Assembly: GCA_025057315.1 (NCBI GenBank)
Contig: JANWXW010000145.1
Location: 1-56,670, forward strand
DNA from: Myxococcota bacterium
Lineage (GTDB): Bacteria; Myxococcota_A; Polyangia; Palsa-1104; JAEUJZ01
Direction: 5' to 3'
Length of the DNA stretch: 56,670 nt
The position numbers were made by a program, and so were the translations under genes. Positions 54,808 to 56,670 of the stretch are shown here, piece after piece (the stretch's first letter is position 1; every line of letters starts with the position of its first letter). A model generated the notes under the pieces. The model was not told the origin of the DNA. It was given only the letters and a program-made list of their open reading frames with translations, and searched no databases.

Positions 54808-56382
54808 CTACTCTCGCTCTGGCATCCCGCGGCTGAGCAGCGCGCCGATGAGGCCAGAAAACCCGCTGCTGGTGCCGACGTTGAGCCGCACCCGACCCAG
54901 ACCGCCGCCGCCGCCGCCGCCGGTGGTGGCACTGCGCTCGCCGTCCTGACCGGGCTGGGCCGCAACCACCCCCTGAGAGGCCGTCTGGGGATCGCCGGCT
55001 CCTCGGCCTCCTGCGGGTCCGTTGGCGGGCCGACCGCCTGCGCCGCCTCCCTGGACATGGCCCGGCGCGCCGCTGGCCCCCGCGCCTGCACCGCCCCCGC
55101 CAAAAGCAGCCAGCACCCCGCCCCCTGTGAGCACGGGGGCCTCGATGAGCAGGCCCCCCCCCGCACCGCCGCCGGCCCCCGCCGAACCGGGTCCCCCGCC
55201 GCGAGCGCCGCAGCCCGACACGTCCACCGCCCCGCCGGCCGCAATGTCGACCCGACCCGCTGCCCACAGCTGCACCGCGCCCCCGCCGCCCCCACCCTCC
55301 GAGGGAGGCATGTTGTGGCCGGCGAACCCCCCGCCGCAGCCCCCGCGCAGCGGTACGAGCGCCTCCCCCCCGCTGCTGGGCAGGCCCCCCCGTCCACCCG
55401 GGCTGAGCGGGGTGGGGCTGCCACCGCGGCCTCCGGCCGTGCCGTGACCGCCGCCGCCACCGCCCGGACGCAGCCCACTGCTGTCATCGCCATCGCCCCC
55501 GCCGCAGACGTCCACCTGGCTGAAGTTTGCCCCGTGGGCCCCCCAGTACCCGCCTGGCCCGGCGGCGTGTCCCGGCCCGCGGTCCCGCAAGCACCCGCGG
55601 GCATCGAGCAGGCCGGCGACGCGAATGTCGCCCAGCGCCAGGATGGCAGCCGCCGGCGTGGAGGGCGCATCGTTGCTGCTGAACACGATCAGCCTGGCCC
55701 CGGCTGCAATGTTGAAGCTGGTAACGCCCAGCACGCACACCTGGGGACCTCGCGCTTGGGCCACCAGCGTGCCCTTGTAGCGCCCCAGGTGCAGGGGGTT
55801 CAGCCCGTCGCTAAGCTGGCAGGTGACGGTGTCCAGGTAGGCGGTGCCGGTGATCTCGATGCCGGGGGGCATCGGCTCCTGAAAGTACATCGCCATGGGG
55901 GGGGGAAGGTTGCTTGGCCGCGGACGATAGCAGCGCCGCTCCAGGACGTTGCAGCCCAGAGGGCAGGCCGTGCCACAGGGAGTGTGGGTCTCGTCCACCG
56001 GGCGCAGGGCCATCGCGAGCACGCTGCGTTGCGCCGGGGCTACCTGCGTGCGGCCGGCCCCGGACAGAAGCACCCCGCGGGGCGAACGGGCCAGCACGAG
56101 CACCTCGATCTCTCCGCTCGTGTCGGGCAGCTCTAGCTCGATGGAGGCGGGCAGCCTCACTGGTTCAGGCACGATGTGGCGTGCGCTCTCGCCCGGAGGC
56201 CCCCCGCCCAAGCCGTGCAGGTCGACGGTTAGTTCAGTCACCACTTCTTGGGCATCGCCGCTCACCTCCAGCACCAGGCAGGTGGTGGCCACGCCCTGGC
56301 ACGGACCGGGCCGCCCGCAGGCCACAAGCAGCACGGGCAAAAGCCCCAGAGCACGAGACAAGCCGGGTCCCATACCACCCAT
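54808..56382 (-). CDS. Gly-rich, Cys-rich lipoprotein
   Basis: 524 residues. Lipobox VLLVAC gives Cys about 22. A beta-rich region (30-130) precedes a Cys-rich knot (CGTACPLGCNVLERRCYRP, about 136-154). After a segment of beta strands comes a very long Gly-rich region (about 280-500) with GGGGGGHGTAGGRGGSPTPL-like runs and few hydrophobic residues. Such regions occur in collagen- or silk-like surface proteins and are also a caution that GC bias makes Gly runs. Function unknown, surface protein likely. ATG 56382 (or 56373). Divergent from the next gene. Confidence 0.78.
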   Translation of the reverse strand: MGGMGPGLSRALGLLPVLLVACGRPGPCQGVATTCLVLEVSGDAQEVVTELTVDLHGLGGGPPGESARHIVPEPVRLPASIELELPDTSGEIEVLVLARSPRGVLLSGAGRTQVAPAQRSVLAMALRPVDETHTPCGTACPLGCNVLERRCYRPRPSNLPPPMAMYFQEPMPPGIEITGTAYLDTVTCQLSDGLNPLHLGRYKGTLVAQARGPQVCVLGVTSFNIAAGARLIVFSSNDAPSTPAAAILALGDIRVAGLLDARGCLRDRGPGHAAGPGGYWGAHGANFSQVDVCGGGDGDDSSGLRPGGGGGGHGTAGGRGGSPTPLSPGGRGGLPSSGGEALVPLRGGCGGGFAGHNMPPSEGGGGGGAVQLWAAGRVDIAAGGAVDVSGCGARGGGPGSAGAGGGAGGGLLIEAPVLTGGGVLAAFGGGGAGAGASGAPGHVQGGGAGGRPANGPAGGRGAGDPQTASQGVVAAQPGQDGERSATTGGGGGGGLGRVRLNVGTSSGFSGLIGALLSRGMPERE

Positions 56383-56436
56383 ACTAATTAGTGTAGCTCA
56401 TGCCGCCCCACAGTCCTGGGCACGTGGAAACTCGTG

Positions 56437-56442
56437 TATACT
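56437..56442 (+). promoter_or_regulatory. -10 box for a possibly leaderless gene
   Basis: TATACT at 56437-56442 is a near-consensus -10 box. The ATG at 56449 begins seven bases after the box, where transcription would start, so the message may be leaderless. There is no convincing -35 hexamer at 17-base spacing. Confidence 0.4.
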
Positions 56443-56448
56443 TGCATC

Positions 56449-56670
56449 ATGGCCGATGTGTCCTCCCCGCCACAGAACGCGGCCCCACCGGGGGCTGCGG
56501 CAGGGCTCGAGGTCCCCCCCGCCGAGGACCCGCTGCGCGGCCGCCTGGAGGAGCGAGCGCGCCAGGAGAACGAGTGGGCGCAGCGGCGGCGCCAGGCCCA
56601 GATCGACTTCGCCCAACGGAGCGAGCGCCTCCTGGTGGAGGTGCCGGCGTGCTACTTTGCGCTGTGTGCC
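56449..56670 (+). CDS. hypothetical protein, 3' truncated
   Basis: The first 74 codons of a gene that runs off the window. ATG 56449 starts a Pro/Ala-rich tail (residues 4-30), followed by a charged helix (LRGRLEERARQENEWAQRRR) and VPACYFALCA at the edge. Unidentified. No Shine-Dalgarno sequence is seen; a -10 box lies just upstream. It is divergent from the Gly-rich lipoprotein gene. Confidence 0.6.
   Translation, partial: MADVSSPPQNAAPPGAAAGLEVPPAEDPLRGRLEERARQENEWAQRRRQAQIDFAQRSERLLVEVPACYFALCA

Noticed and set aside
54766..56136. 456-codon frame antisense to the Gly-rich lipoprotein
   Set aside because: Ala/Pro/His-rich shadow of Gly codons; the lipoprotein frame has a signal peptide and lipobox.

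Overview
The window is very GC-rich (by eye roughly 70% or more), densely coded, and carries gene families typical of Myxococcota (former Deltaproteobacteria): Hanks-type Ser/Thr kinases with C-terminal PEGA domains, PEGA and Cys-rich lipoproteins, a two-domain PilZ protein of the myxobacterial type, an orphan MshEN protein, and many secreted hydrolase-like lipoproteins. GTG starts are common. I see no rRNA, tRNA, CRISPR array, insertion sequence or prophage, so this looks like ordinary chromosome. The assignment to Myxococcota is inference from gene content. The first and last genes are cut by the window edges.

Layout. 1-3.9 kb: two paralogous beta-helix lipoproteins flanking a PEGA membrane protein. 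3.9-8.0 kb (minus): a sulfatase-like lipoprotein that has lost key catalytic residues, followed by an amidase. 8.1-14.8 kb: an active Ser/Thr kinase with PEGA repeats, an unknown protein, a GT4 glycosyltransferase, a PilZ protein, then a coupled unit of polyprenol-phosphate sugar transferase, class-IV PLP aminotransferase and a small membrane protein. 14.8-18.4 kb: a large membrane Fe-S/HEAT/cyclic-nucleotide-binding fusion and a YdcF-like lipoprotein. 18.5-21.3 kb: a HerA-like ATPase and an unknown coiled-coil protein facing each other across a 41-bp tandem repeat. 21.4-24.4 kb: heme A synthase, a small conserved-looking protein and a FAD dehydrogenase. 24.4-28.4 kb: an acyl-CoA mutase large subunit with isobutyryl-CoA-mutase-type specificity residues, a benzoate-CoA-ligase-family enzyme and a creatininase-family protein in one operon. 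28.4-31.2 kb (minus): radical SAM protein, RpiA, GNAT acetyltransferase. 31.2-36.3 kb: a pseudokinase/pseudo-receiver fusion coupled to the GNAT gene, a 96-residue protein, a Zn-ribbon/kinase/PEGA protein and a TPR lipoprotein ending in a zincin domain. 36.4-41.3 kb: a DEAD-box helicase and a Kup potassium transporter, each preceded by about 0.6 kb without a supported gene. 41.9-48.4 kb: lipoprotein esterase, secreted MsrA, a PEGA-like membrane protein, a PGRP-type amidase lipoprotein, a small membrane protein and an MshEN protein. 48.4-56.7 kb: hexapeptide acyltransferase plus CE6-type esterase lipoprotein, HemD and an M50-type membrane protease, a secreted DUF4091-type protein, a Gly-rich Cys-rich lipoprotein, and the start of an unknown gene.

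Common themes are envelope and surface biology (about ten predicted lipoproteins or secreted proteins), phospho- and cyclic-nucleotide signalling (two active kinases, one pseudokinase, a cNMP-binding domain, PilZ and MshEN domains, one CRP-like operator), and acyl-CoA metabolism. No single large described system spans the window. The least conventional loci are the Fe-S/cNMP fusion, the pseudokinase/pseudo-receiver operon, the HerA-like ATPase with its repeat, the degenerate sulfatase and the TPR-zincin lipoprotein.
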